A stretch of DNA of 64,000 bases from Cryptomeria japonica (Eukaryota; Streptophyta; Pinopsida; Cupressales; Cupressaceae): contig NC_081414.1 in NCBI RefSeq assembly GCF_030272615.1, positions 770,107,653 to 770,171,652 on the forward strand. The letters run 5' to 3'. The notes beneath the pieces are model-generated. The model was not told the DNA's origin, searched no databases, and worked only from the letters and a program-made list of their open reading frames with translations. Each line of letters begins with the position of its first letter. Within the stretch, counting starts at the first letter, position 1. This document shows, one piece after another, positions 1 through 9,733 of this stretch. The position numbers and the translations under genes were made by a program.

Positions 1-586
1 GCATTAAGGAAATCATAGCTGTGTAGAATAGACACAACCGATGCAAATCTAGTGTGATTCCTCAGTGTGATCTGACCAAGCTAATAAGTAGAAGATTTAG
101 CAAATCATCCATTTTGTTTCTTTCTAACAACTACAACTTAAATCCCTTAACTGGGTGGACTTTAATAGGTCCCATTGTAAAAATCCCTTTACCAGGTAAC
201 ATCTTGATTGATGTTCTATGTCCTTTACCCAAGATACCTTTAATAGGGTAACATAACTAGTCGACCTTGTTCAAAATCCCTTAACTGGGTGGCACTTGAT
301 AGTGCCTTTATAATCTCCTAACAAGGATGGCTCTTAACCGAGCGTACTCCAGAAGAGTACAAATTTTATGAGCTATTACTCACACCATAGTTTTCTCCCT
401 ATTGGGTTTCCACGAGATAAATCTGTGTGTCTTTGTGTATCTTCTCATGTATGTTTAATTATCTACAGTAAATGTTTACATTGGTGAATGGTAAATTAGT
501 TCAAACTTAAAGTAAAAGTTTCAATTGGTTAAAATCAGTAATGTATTGATTCACCCCTCCCCTCTCAATACTGGTTGGGGCTAACA
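1..586 (+). repeat. 5' LTR of element A (3' part only)
   Basis: It matches 10403-10986 with many substitutions and ends in CTAACA just before the primer site. It contains the hairpin string described at 144-418 and a U5 pyrimidine box at about 549-568 that recurs in the other LTRs of the window. Confidence 0.9.
144..418 (+). other. String of small hairpins in the element A LTR
   Basis: Short inverted repeats follow one another. GGAC/GTCC is at 157-160 and 169-172, GGCAC/GTGCC at 291-295 and 302-306, GCTC/GAGC at 330-333 and 340-343, and GTACTC/GAGTAC at 344-349 and 355-360, with weaker CCC/GGG pairs at 144-155 and 278-289. Loops are mostly TTAACC/TTTAATA-like. A longer hairpin with CCC and GGG arms lies near 395-415. 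The 3' LTR of A keeps the GGCAC/GTGCC stem (10691-10706) although its loop has changed to CTAACT. Confidence 0.6.
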
Positions 587-588
587 AT

Positions 589-602
589 TGGTATCAGAGC
601 TC
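589..602 (+). other. Primer binding site, initiator-Met tRNA type (element A)
   Basis: TGGTATCAGAGCTC lies two bases after the LTR. It is complementary to the 3' end of plant initiator-Met tRNA, the usual Copia primer. Confidence 0.9.
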
Positions 603-649
603 AGTTCCTCTGAAGTGAAGTGAAGGTTGACAGCTTGAGGATAAATATC

Positions 650-2038
650 ATGAAAGAGTATTGGTATTAGAAGAAGATTGATGAAGCCAATGAAATCATT
701 TCTCAGCTGAAAGAGAGACTGAGAAAATCTCTTGCAAAAAGGAAGGAATTATCTCTATAGCTAAATGAGAGTCAAGATATCATAGATCGACTCTCCAAAT
801 AGAGTGGATCTGAAGAAGCTGAAGAAGCATCCTCAGAACTCATGAAAAAGAACAAGAAGCTAACCAAAGAAATTACTCATCTCAAAAGAGAACAAGAAGG
901 TTAGGCCTTGAGAATTACTGAGATACTGGAAGCCAGCAGAAGTGCTGATAAAAGAAAAAGGGAGGCATAAGAAGAACTGTCAAAAGATGAAAGAGTCGGG
1001 AGGCTTGCTGAAGATGCCCTGAGAGAAAATGATGCAATCATGATTGAGAAAGATCAATAAATCCAAGTTCTAACTCAAGAGAATGAATATATACTCAAAC
1101 ATCTGAATGACAATGCAGAAGTAAAGGAGAAGTTGATGAAGGAGATTGAACAACTCAAGAGTGAGTTAAAAACTGAGAATGAGAGAAATGAGAAACTGAG
1201 AAAGTTCAATGAAAGCTCTGAGAAGGTAGATAAATAGTTGAAAGCTCAGAGAAGAACAAAGGATACAATCGGACTTGGTTACCCCAGTTTAGGTCCTATG
1301 GAAACTGGAGAATCATCTAAATCCAAAAAGATGAAGGATGATAAAATAAATCATTTAGAAGCAAAAGGTATGAAGTCTTCCAAATTCTCTTGTAATCATT
1401 TTGGTAAGCTGGGTCATAAGACCAATGACTGTAGAAACAAACTGGTTAGTCAAAAGAAGATTTTCACCTTTGATGGTTATTGCCATAATTGTCATAAGTA
1501 TGGCCACACTACTTATGAGTACAGATCTCAATCCAACAATATGTCAAATGGAAGAAGATTTAGTGGACATTGCTTCACATGCAATAAGTTTGGACACAGA
1601 TCTAAAGAATGGAGGTTCAAGATAAATGTATCAAGATCATCATTCAAACTGATCAGTTCCAACAAAAGGAGCAATCAATTGAATGCCACTTGTTTCACGT
1701 GTGGTAATCTTGGTCATGTTGCAGGGAACTGTAGAATGAGAATGGGTCAGAGAAACAACTCAGGACCATGGAGGACAACTAGTATGGCATGCTTTAACTG
1801 CCATAAGATTGGCCACTTAGCCAAAGAATGTAGGAGCCGATCCTACAACCGGTTTATAGACAAGAACCGGTTTAGCAAGAAGAAAGAGAAAAATGATCTA
1901 AAAGGAAAGAAGACAACTGAAGAAATAAGATATGAGATGAAAAAGACATGGATCAAGAAGGATGAAGGAAAAGAAGGACAAGGAAATTCTGAAACCATGT
2001 CATCATCCATCGGTGATGACAGTTCCTCTTCTAACTAG
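650..2038 (+). pseudogene. ORF1 of element A: coiled-coil and zinc-knuckle Gag-like protein, nonsense-ridden
   Basis: A single frame runs from ATG 650 to TAG 2036-2038 (462 codons) with seven in-frame stops and no frameshift. The stops lie at 668, 758, 800, 902, 968, 1058 and 1235, and all are TAG or TAA. Codons 1-195 are Lys/Glu/Leu-rich coiled coil. A GLGY motif follows at about codon 205, then five zinc-knuckle units between 1389 and 1842. Units 4 (CFTCGNLGHVAGNC) and 5 (CFNCHKIGHLAKEC) are intact CCHC; units 1-3 have each lost one cysteine (to Phe, Tyr and Trp). The tail is basic then Ser-rich. Knuckles bind RNA in Gag. The N-terminal Copia Gag domain is absent. From 1238 onward the frame is open. 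Confidence 0.8.
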
Positions 2039-2491
2039 GCATACTGATGACCAGGGGGAGCACATATGGTAAGATTATTCTTGAATCCCCTCATAAAATA
2101 TATGGATGTGTTTATCTGTATAGTTGTGATGCATAAAAGCTTGTCTAAAAGTTCTTAATTTAAGTTTGTCTTGTGAGTTATTTATTTATGTATCGGTATC
2201 AGTAACATATAACCGGTAAAGTCAAATCGGTGTACCTTAAGTTGTGAGTTTCAAATCTAACCGTTGGATCATAGCACTAGTATATCTCCATGGATAAATA
2301 AGAAAATGTTAGCACATTTTTATTTACCTTACTTCTTGAGAACTTTCTTGAGCTCCTGTGCAATCAAAGGCGATTTAAAATTTGCCAAGCTTTGTTTGTG
2401 CAGAAAATTCAAGCAGAGTGATAGTGGTGTTTGGTATTCCCTATGAAAGGGTTTTCAACCGCATCTGAGAAAATATTGTTTGAAGGTCATC
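2039..2491 (+). other. Spacer between ORF1 and ORF2 of element A
   Basis: No conserved coding frame is visible. GACCAGGGGGAG at about 2048-2059 resembles a purine tract, which could be a remnant of the sequence that follows ORF1 in autonomous relatives. Confidence 0.4.
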
Positions 2492-3713
2492 ATGGAAGCA
2501 CCGATATCTACTCTTGTGTTAGTTGAAGTTATCAAGGAACCCCAACCCAAATTCAAGCTGCACCCGATGAAAGTCGGTGAAATTGACAAGACCAGTGCTT
2601 TATCATCTGTGCCCTCCAGTGTATTGTTGGTAGAAGATTTTCACTCCTACATTAATTTCAAGCTCAAATAACTTGGAGACAAGTTCAATCAAAATGAGGT
2701 TGATGGGTTTTGTGACAATATTAAATTGTAAACATAATTTCTACCTCTGAAGACAAAGGGTTTGGCTAATGTTGTTCACTTTCTTGATCAGTTTCATGGT
2801 GACTAGGTTAGATATGTATTTAGTAGGGTTCATGATCAATTTCTGTGTCTAGAAGGTCATGCACCGATTAAGAGCACAAAGGAGGTGATTCAAAGAGTGA
2901 CAGGGTTTAGTGCAACCGGTGAAGTATTAACCCTAAGAACGATTTCATCAACTGAAGGTACTCGGTTAACCAAATCCCGATGTGACAGTAGAGAAATGAC
3001 AATCACCCATGTTGAGGATGCCTAAGTAAGATTTTCCTATGCAATGTTGGGATACAAAGTATTAATCAAGACGGATGAATAAAGTGTCGAGTGGTGCCAT
3101 CCATGCTTGATATCGAATTATCAAAGAAGATGCAACATATGATATATGTGAGATGATTCAAAGTCAATTCATGGTGAACATGGAAAGAATAAAGAAGGAC
3201 AAGAAGAAATCTTTCAATATGGCTCACTACTGGTATGTATATTTTTCTATGTGCAAAAATATTTTCCTGGTAAGGGTAGTGTAGTATGGTCACAAGAGAA
3301 GCCTATCATGGTTTAGATAGGTGAAATGATTAGGGATCTGGGAAATAAATTTGGAGAAGCAATGTGGGGATATTTTAAGGAATTCCAAATTAGGATGCAC
3401 AAAAAAGAAAGAATTCCAACTAGAATAGTGCAAAAATACAAAGACAACACATGTTTTCTTGTAGACAGATTGTTGTATTATTCAAGCAGTTCAACCCAAA
3501 TATGAGGTTGCAGCAGATCATTTTAAAATTCATATCAATATACTTCTTTCTAAACCAGTAGACTTGAAGGAAAAGAGGTTTGGAACATATGAGGAGGCAA
3601 GCTCTAAAATTAAATAGGAACTTCAAGTGCCTATCATAAAAAAAAAATTTAAGGAAAATGATTGATACCCTTGATAAGAAATATGGAGGTGAAGAATCCG
3701 GTGCCACTACCTC
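2492..3713 (+). pseudogene. ORF2 of element A, N-terminal part (conserved protein of unknown function)
   Basis: It starts at ATG 2492 and carries in-frame stops (for example 2669, 2729, 2735, 2804) plus at least one frameshift before 3713. The decayed translation aligns by eye with ORF2 of elements B and C. Shared points are an FSRVH motif, a Thr-Gly-Glu-Val stretch, a 'REMTIT' segment matching B's RAMTVN, a LGYK motif, and further on an MWGYFKEF segment followed by IVQKY. The protein has no recognisable protease, integrase, reverse transcriptase or RNase H motif. An env-like or accessory ORF of Sirevirus type is one possibility, but no transmembrane segment was seen. Element E interrupts it at 3713; the frame resumes at 7440. 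Confidence 0.6.
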
Positions 3714-4031
3714 TGTTAGAGTAAAGTAATTAATTAACTTTGCTCTCCTCTTAAGATTTCTCTTTATGCATACATTAGTCATTTAATAATTAATATTTAA
3801 TTATTAAATGCTCACACCTTAGGGTTAGGTTTTCCTTTTGGTGTTGATCTCCTTTATAAGGATTGATCTCTTGTATTATTCATATTCTTGATTCATTTTT
3901 CTCTGATAATACATCTTTTCTCTTTGTCAGAGCCAAAACCCTTGTATTCGTTCTCTCTCTTTCTCTGTGACAGGTTTCTTGCATGCAGGTTTCTTTTGGG
4001 TTCTGTGGATTTGTATTTCTCAAATCCTACA
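3714..4031 (+). repeat. 5' LTR of element E
   Basis: It begins TGTTAGAGTAAAG and ends AATCCTACA, 318 bases. A TATA-like TTTATAAG lies at 3853-3860. Confidence 0.95.
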
Positions 4032-4045
4032 TGGTATCAGAGCTC
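4032..4045 (+). other. Primer binding site of element E
   Basis: TGGTATCAGAGCTC immediately follows the LTR and matches the initiator-Met tRNA primer. Confidence 0.92.
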
Positions 4046-5120
4046 CAGACCTGCTGCTTCCTGTTCATCTTCTAAAGAATTTGGAGCTACGAGGGTTAGA
4101 TCTGATTTTCCGGTTTTGGTTGCATCAGATCTGTGTGTCTTCTATTTTTTATTTTGGAATAGGGGTATTTTTTTTCGGTGCACTTTGAGCCCAAACGGAC
4201 CTCACCGTTGAGCTCGTAGCGCCCAAAAACCCCTATTTCCATATAAAATTCATCCGATTTGGACACAGTTGCACCAGAAGGCAAATTTTTTTTATGCCCC
4301 AAGGCCGTACGGCCCCAGGGCACGCAGACCGAGGCAAATCCAAAAAAAAAAAAGGCTGTTTGTGTTTAACGGCGGGCGCAGCCAGTTTAAAACGCAGCGC
4401 CGCCCAGCGGCCACTGCCCGGCCGCCGCCGCCGCCAGTCACCACCGGTCGTGGCCAGGCAGCTCTCGCCACGCCGCAGGCGACGCCCGCAGCCGCCGTGC
4501 CACCCGCGCTCCGCCGCCCGCGCCTAGCCCGTGCCTTGCCCACGTGCCGCCGCCGCCGCCACTGCGCCGCCCTTGCGCCGCCGCCCCCTGCGCCCGCCCC
4601 TGGTCGCCCAGAGGACCAGGGGCTTATTTTTTTTAAGCTCTTGAGGGCTTAAAGGGCCTATTTGGGCTTTTTTGGAGCAGTTTTACTAAATCGGGTATAA
4701 CTCGGGCATTTTAGCTCGGATTTTTGAATGAAAATAGGTGTTGGAAAGCTGGTTCCGAGCCCGATCTAAAAGATGCAGATCTTTTTTTCTGATTTTTCCG
4801 TTTTGCAGTGTTTTTTGCCAGTCGAAGTCAGAACAAGTTTTTTGCACTCCAGGAGCCATATCTTTTGCATACGGACTCCGTTTTTTGCAAACGAATAGGC
4901 ATTGGAAAGGGGTTTCTGTGATCTTTCTAGATCTATCATTTATTTTTCCAGAATCTACACCAGGTACATTTTATTTAGTACTTTGTGTTTTCACACATCT
5001 GTCACTTACTTGGACGTTTCAGACTTGGAAATGATTTGTTTGCATGGGATGGCTTTATTTGATCTGCTTTATCAGTATTAAAGTCATTTAGTCTCAGATT
5101 TGTTAATTTGAAGAGTTATC
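4046..5120 (+). other. Long leader of element E with a GC-rich island
   Basis: No convincing conserved coding frame is seen. About 4300-4620 is strongly GC-rich (runs of GCC/CCG triplets) while everything around it is AT-rich, so open frames there on both strands are probably compositional artefacts. The A-run at 4346-4357 sits at its left side. Confidence 0.7.
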
Positions 5121-6212
5121 ATGGGTTTTTCTACTCACCCTTCAGTTGTATTTCTAGAACGGGGTAATTATGAGTCATGGGCAACGGGCATACTTACACA
5201 CTGTAGGTGGCTTAATATTTTGCCTTATTTGTATGATCTCATACCTGAACCAGCAACTTTAGAGAGAACACTAGCTTGGGATATCATTAGAAATCACATA
5301 GTAGGAATTATTTTGTCTAGTGTTGATTCTGACACTGTGTGGGCTATATCGGGCATTGATTGTCCTCACTCACTTTGGACACGTCTTTGGGAGATCTATG
5401 GAGACCCCAGTCTTTCTCCATTCCCAAAGGATCCTGCTTCAGATTGTCCCTTACCCATTGGTTGGAGAAATAACACACCTTTTGATCATGATACTTTAAA
5501 GGAACTTCAATATTTAGACACCCTTACATATTCCGATGAATCAGAGGATTGTCTCATAGTTCCTACTCTTCAGACTGAGATTATACATGTATCAACATCA
5601 TCTCTTTTTGTTCCTGATCAGTTTGATATTGCCTCTTCTTTGGCTCCTATTGATTCAGCTAAGCAGGACATCACACATCTTTCAGACATGGCTACTTGGG
5701 ATTCTTATCTTGCAGGCATTTCATCTTTGTTTGTAGAGTCCTATATTGCAGACTTGGAGGATTACTTTGAGGATTTTCAGCTCCTCTTTGTTGACAGCCA
5801 TATTCCAGCTGTTAGCCCACCATCATCTGTGCATTCAGAGGTTGCAGTTTTTGAGTCTTCAGTTCAGTTTGGATTTGACATCTTTTGTTTCAGTTCAGAC
5901 AGAGGGATTCTTCAGCATCCTATTATGGCACACATCTTGAGACAGATTGATTCTTCTCTCTTCACAGGGTTTCTTCATCTTCGTCCTTTGGATCCATTTC
6001 TTCCCAAGGGGAGGAATATTATATGTCGCTTCAGGATCTCTTTCTGGCTTCTACCTCAGGCATCCATATGTGCGACAGGAGTTTCTTCATTGTGGGGGGG
6101 ACTTCTAGTCTCTTTCTTTTTCTCCTATGGAGACCATTGTATATGTACTTATATGATAGAAGTTGTCTATGGGGGGTATCATGTTATCCACCTCCTATCC
6201 TTCTGTTATTAG
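5121..6212 (+). CDS. Gag-like protein of element E (363 aa)
   Basis: An open frame runs from ATG 5121 to TAG 6210-6212. The first 90 residues resemble the N-terminal Gag domain of plant Copia elements (the UBN2-like 'NYESWATGIL' region, then 'LAWDIIRNHIVGIILSSV' and a 'LWTRLWEIYGD' helix). Such Gag proteins assemble the virus-like particle in the cytoplasm. The middle (residues 95-270) is acidic and Ser-rich without zinc knuckles. The C-terminus is hydrophobic and probably reads into former 3' non-coding sequence. No protease or pol follows in frame. With identical flanking LTRs this is the least damaged element ORF in the window. It is non-autonomous: particles and enzymes must come from elsewhere. 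Confidence 0.65.
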   Translation: MGFSTHPSVVFLERGNYESWATGILTHCRWLNILPYLYDLIPEPATLERTLAWDIIRNHIVGIILSSVDSDTVWAISGIDCPHSLWTRLWEIYGDPSLSPFPKDPASDCPLPIGWRNNTPFDHDTLKELQYLDTLTYSDESEDCLIVPTLQTEIIHVSTSSLFVPDQFDIASSLAPIDSAKQDITHLSDMATWDSYLAGISSLFVESYIADLEDYFEDFQLLFVDSHIPAVSPPSSVHSEVAVFESSVQFGFDIFCFSSDRGILQHPIMAHILRQIDSSLFTGFLHLRPLDPFLPKGRNIICRFRISFWLLPQASICATGVSSLWGGLLVSFFFSYGDHCICTYMIEVVYGGYHVIHLLSFCY

Positions 6213-6415
6213 TGCATTTATTTCTTTCATCTCTTTTTGGAGTAGAGTTTTTCCCATGAGGTTTTCTCTATTTCTCCACTTTACAGAGATTTGGTTGTAA
6301 TTGGGTACCTGATCAGGCCTTGTTGTCGGGACCCAAGTTTACTTTCTTGCATTGTAGTTACCTTTGCTTTCTTGCACATGTTTGTAACTGCACTTTTGCT
6401 CATCTTAAGGGGGGG
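6213..6415 (+). other. First 3' non-coding region and purine tract of element E
   Basis: It resembles 6940-7121 (both contain a CTCTTTTTGGAG block and end in CATCTTAAGGGGGGG). A purine tract lies right before the internal LTR. Confidence 0.7.
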
Positions 6416-6732
6416 TGTTAGAGTAAAGGTTTTAATTTAATCATGTTGATTAAATTACCTTTATTCCTCTCTTAAGATTTCACTTTAGTTTGCATTTGTG
6501 ACATTTAATAATTATATTAATTATTAAATGTCTACCTATTAGGGTTTCTTTTAGGGTTGCACAATATCCTTTTATAAGGATTCATCATTGTAATTTATCT
6601 CTCTTGAATGAATATATTTTTCAGCTTTCAGAGCACCCTTGCTTGTTTGTCTCCATCTCTTCTTTCTGTGACAGGTTATTTGCATGCAGGTGATCTTCGG
6701 GGTCTGTGAAATTGGCTTTCTCAACTTCTACA
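6416..6732 (+). repeat. Internal, diverged LTR inside element E
   Basis: It is 317 bases long, starting TGTTAGAGTAAAGG and ending CAACTTCTACA, clearly related to the outer LTRs of E but with many substitutions. It is preceded by a purine tract. Instead of a primer site, a pol fragment follows directly. Confidence 0.85.
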
Positions 6733-6920
6733 TGCAAGTCTGCCCCCACTCCATTTTAGTCAGGTGTTGTTTTGTCTTCCACTTGCTCTACTCCTTCAGT
6801 AGACCCCACTTTGTACAGGCAGTTGGTTGGCAGTCTGTTGTACCTGACACATTCTCGTCCTGATCTTTCTTTTGCGGTTGGCCTTGTCTCTCGGTTCTCC
6901 CATGATCCTTCCTTCATGTT
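6733..6920 (+). pseudogene. Fragment of Copia pol (C-terminal RT/connection region)
   Basis: One frame reads a Cys-Lys-x-Ala-Pro-Thr-Pro-Phe start, a TAG, then 'SVDPTLYRQLVGSLLYLTHS' and 'RPDLSFAVGLVSRF'. This is the well-known segment between reverse transcriptase and RNase H of plant Copia pol. It is only about 60 codons, cut on the left exactly at the internal LTR and on the right by the duplicated 3' non-coding region. It is not functional. Confidence 0.85.
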
Positions 6921-7121
6921 CTCTTTTCAGCATGTTTCTGTATCTCTTTTTGGAGAGGGGTTTTTTCCCACTGGGTTTTCTCCTTTACTCCACTTTATAG
7001 AGATTTTCTTGTATTCGGGTACCTCATCAGGCCTTGTTGCCGGGACCCTCTTTTGCATTGTAGTTCCTTTGCTTTTTTCTGCATTGTTTGTAGCTGCATT
7101 GTAGCTCATCTTAAGGGGGGG

Positions 7122-7439
7122 TGTTAGAGTAAAGTAATTAATTAACTTTGCTCTCCTCTTAAGATTTCTCTTTATGCATACATTAGTCATTTAATAATTA
7201 ATATTTAATTATTAAATGCTCACACCTTAGGGTTAGGTTTTCCTTTTGGTGTTGATCTCCTTTATAAGGATTGATCTCTTGTATTATTCATATTCTTGAT
7301 TCATTTTTCTCTGATAATACATCTTTTCTCTTTGTCAGAGCCAAAACCCTTGTATTCGTTCTCTCTCTTTCTCTGTGACAGGTTTCTTGCATGCAGGTTT
7401 CTTTTGGGTTCTGTGGATTTGTATTTCTCAAATCCTACA
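7122..7439 (+). repeat. 3' LTR of element E
   Basis: Identical by eye to 3714-4031. A purine tract (TTAAGGGGGGG) precedes it and ACCTC follows it. Confidence 0.95.
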
Positions 7440-9522
7440 ACCTCCACCGATGCAAGTGTACAAATAGGGGTCACACCTACTAAAGATGAAGAATCAATAG
7501 GTGGAAAGAGAAAAGTGACAAGGATAAAACCTAAGGGGATTGTACCAACCAAACCTACAACATATTCAAAAGAAAAGGATTTAAGTACTCCGATATCTTC
7601 ACCAAGTAAAGATAGACCTATAGGAGTGACTTACACAAGAAAAAAAAAGAGTGATCCAAGGCTTAAAAAGGATGAGAAAGAAGGTGATGTCACTAACACC
7701 TTATCAAATGTGGAAATAAAGGAGGTTAGAAGAAGTGGGAGGAACAAAGCTCCAACAATTGATGAGTTGGTGCATGGGATAAAGGAGTTTGGAGGTCTGG
7801 GTGGTGTTGGAAGGAGATATTACATTAGTAATGAAGTAGACAAAAGGAAAATTGAGGATGCTTTGATTTGATACTTGCACAATTTTTGTAGGAATCCTAG
7901 TGAATTATATGGCATTATCCCATCAGACTTGCTAGATCAAATTGAAGGGAGATGGAAGACATCACTATCTACTAAAAAGGAACTCAGAATAAAAGCACTC
8001 ATGGAAGTGCAACATGACTTAGACCTTGATCAAGTTTCACTAGTGGCTGAAGCATGGATTCGACACTTCAAACTAGGGAATAGAACTAGGAGAGTGGCAG
8101 TAGGAGAAGTACATGCAGAAGGTGTTACCTTGTGGAAGGAAATTATGAACCAACAAAAGAAAGCTAAAGAAGAAATTGAAAAAGATACAAAACAAGACAA
8201 AGGTGCAGCTGTCCTTGACAAATAAAAAGGTAAGGAAAAAGACTCCACTAAAGGATTTGATACTTTCATAGTTGAGGACATCATAGGAAATGTTGTGTCA
8301 GACATCCCCAATCTGACAAAGGGTATCAAACAATCGGTTCATACTTCATCAGTGAAGGAAGCTGGTAAAACTAAACTTTCCGGTCAAGATGAAGTGTTAG
8401 TTGAAGACATTACTTATGAGGATACACCTCACAAAAGCTTATTGACACCCAATCCTATTCTCTCTCAAGAAGGAAAAGAGGAAGAAAAGAAAGCAGAGGA
8501 AGGAAAAGAGGAAGAGTAGAAAGTAGAGGAAGGAAAAGAGGAAGGTAAAGAGGAAGATAAGAAAATAAAGGATAACACAGTAGTGATGAATACCCCTTCG
8601 GTAAAGAGAAAATTAGACTTAGACAATGAAAATAAAAAGAAAAAGGTAAGAATCATCACAACAACTGCCTCAGAAGTTGAGACTGGAGAAAGGGAAGAAG
8701 GAACAAAGGAGGAAGAAGAAGGTGACTAGGTTATTGATATAAAGAAACTGACCCCCAAGCAGTTGATGAAAGCCTCAGAAAAACTGAAAATCCAAGCTAA
8801 AAAGGTAAAACTAAGAGAAAAGAAAAAGAAGGCAAGAATCCTCACTTCTGCCAAAACAATTCTCTAATCTCATCCAGGACATTGCAGTTGATGATACTGC
8901 ACCCATTATTGATTAGTTGGATACTCTGGTTAAAGCAACCAATTTAGAGGAAATTGATCTGGAAAAGGTTGCAGTAAGGCAATATGAAACAAAGCAAGGA
9001 GATAACCAAATGGAGTAGATAATAGTTGGAAAAGTTGTTCTTTCCAATAGAATAGAAGATGTTAAAACCATACTACAACAAGTTGGTCAACTACTGATGA
9101 AATCTTCAAATTTTCCTGCTTTAATCAAAGACTTAGAAGATAAAAGAAATCAGATTCGGAAGGAGATTCAAGATCTGGTAAGCTCTGTTGATCCTCTTAG
9201 TAGTTCAACATCAACCTTTACTGGAAAAGTCAAAATGCTCAATCATAAAATCAGAAAGTTAAAGGATGAAGAAGACAAAAGAAGTCTTAGTTTGTTAGAG
9301 CTCCAATGCTATTTAGCGCCAATTATTGTTTTCATGCAACTGAACATCAATGAAGTAGACCGCCTAATACATGCACCTAACTGTAAGATAGTTGATGATA
9401 TGGAGGTCTTCCTTGCAGCCTTACATGGCCACTTCACCACTATGAAACAAATTCAATCTTCATGGGAATCTTCTTTGAAAGTGGCTCAAGAAAACTTTAA
9501 AGAGATTTTTGCTTTATTTTGA
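7440..9522 (+). pseudogene. ORF2 of element A, middle and C-terminal part
   Basis: After one copy of ACCTC the frame continues for about 145 codons (7440-7871) with a basic Ser/Thr/Lys-rich stretch, then a helical region resembling B and C (an 'IDELVHGI' start, 'KIEDALI', 'LLDQIEGRWK'). It is interrupted by TGA at 7869 and TAA at 8223. A highly charged Glu/Lys repeat (8461-8570) follows. The last part is open again at 9097-9522 in another frame; it is coiled-coil-like and ends in 'SWESSLKVAQENFKEIFALF', matching the C-termini of ORF2 in B and C. Function unknown. Confidence 0.6.
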
Positions 9523-9733
9523 CAAATTTCTTTTGGGATAGTCTTTGCCATTGATGGCAAAAGGGGGAATTTTGGAATCTTGTCAAGAACAGGGGAGCTT
9601 TGGAACTTTGGAGTTTTGTAGCAGTTTGTAGTATTTGGAACAGGGGAGAATCTTGTCAGGATCAGGGGAGCTTTGGAACTTTGGAGTTTTGTAGCGGTTT
9701 GTAGTATTTGCCACCAATGCCAAAGGGGGAGTT
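9523..9733 (+). repeat. 3' non-coding region of element A: 73-bp tandem repeat and two purine tracts
   Basis: A unit beginning CTTGTCA at 9579 repeats at 9652. Purine tracts AAAAGGGGGAA (about 9559-9569) and AAAGGGGGAG (9722-9731) each follow a GCCA(N)TG motif. Duplicated purine tracts before the 3' LTR are known in Sirevirus elements. Confidence 0.75.

Larger units (their letters stand above)
3714..7439 (+). mobile_element. Element E: young non-autonomous Copia element with three LTR copies
   Basis: The outer LTRs (3714-4031 and 7122-7439) are identical by eye over 318 bases. ACCTC flanks the element on both sides (3709-3713 and 7440-7444). Inside are an initiator-Met primer site, a 1.1-kb leader with a GC-rich island, one long Gag-like ORF, a 3' region with purine tract, a third diverged LTR (6416-6732), a scrap of pol, and a second 3' region with purine tract. 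It lies within ORF2 of element A. Identical LTRs imply a recent insertion. It cannot make reverse transcriptase, so it must have moved in trans. Confidence 0.9.

Noticed and set aside
589-602. tRNA-like sequence at the LTR edges (also 4032 and 25649)
   Set aside because: Only the primer-site complement of initiator-Met tRNA is present, not a tRNA gene.
4269-4652. Open frames on both strands in the GC-rich leader of element E, Pro/Ala/Arg-rich
   Set aside because: They come from GC-rich triplet composition, overlap on opposite strands and have no recognisable domain.
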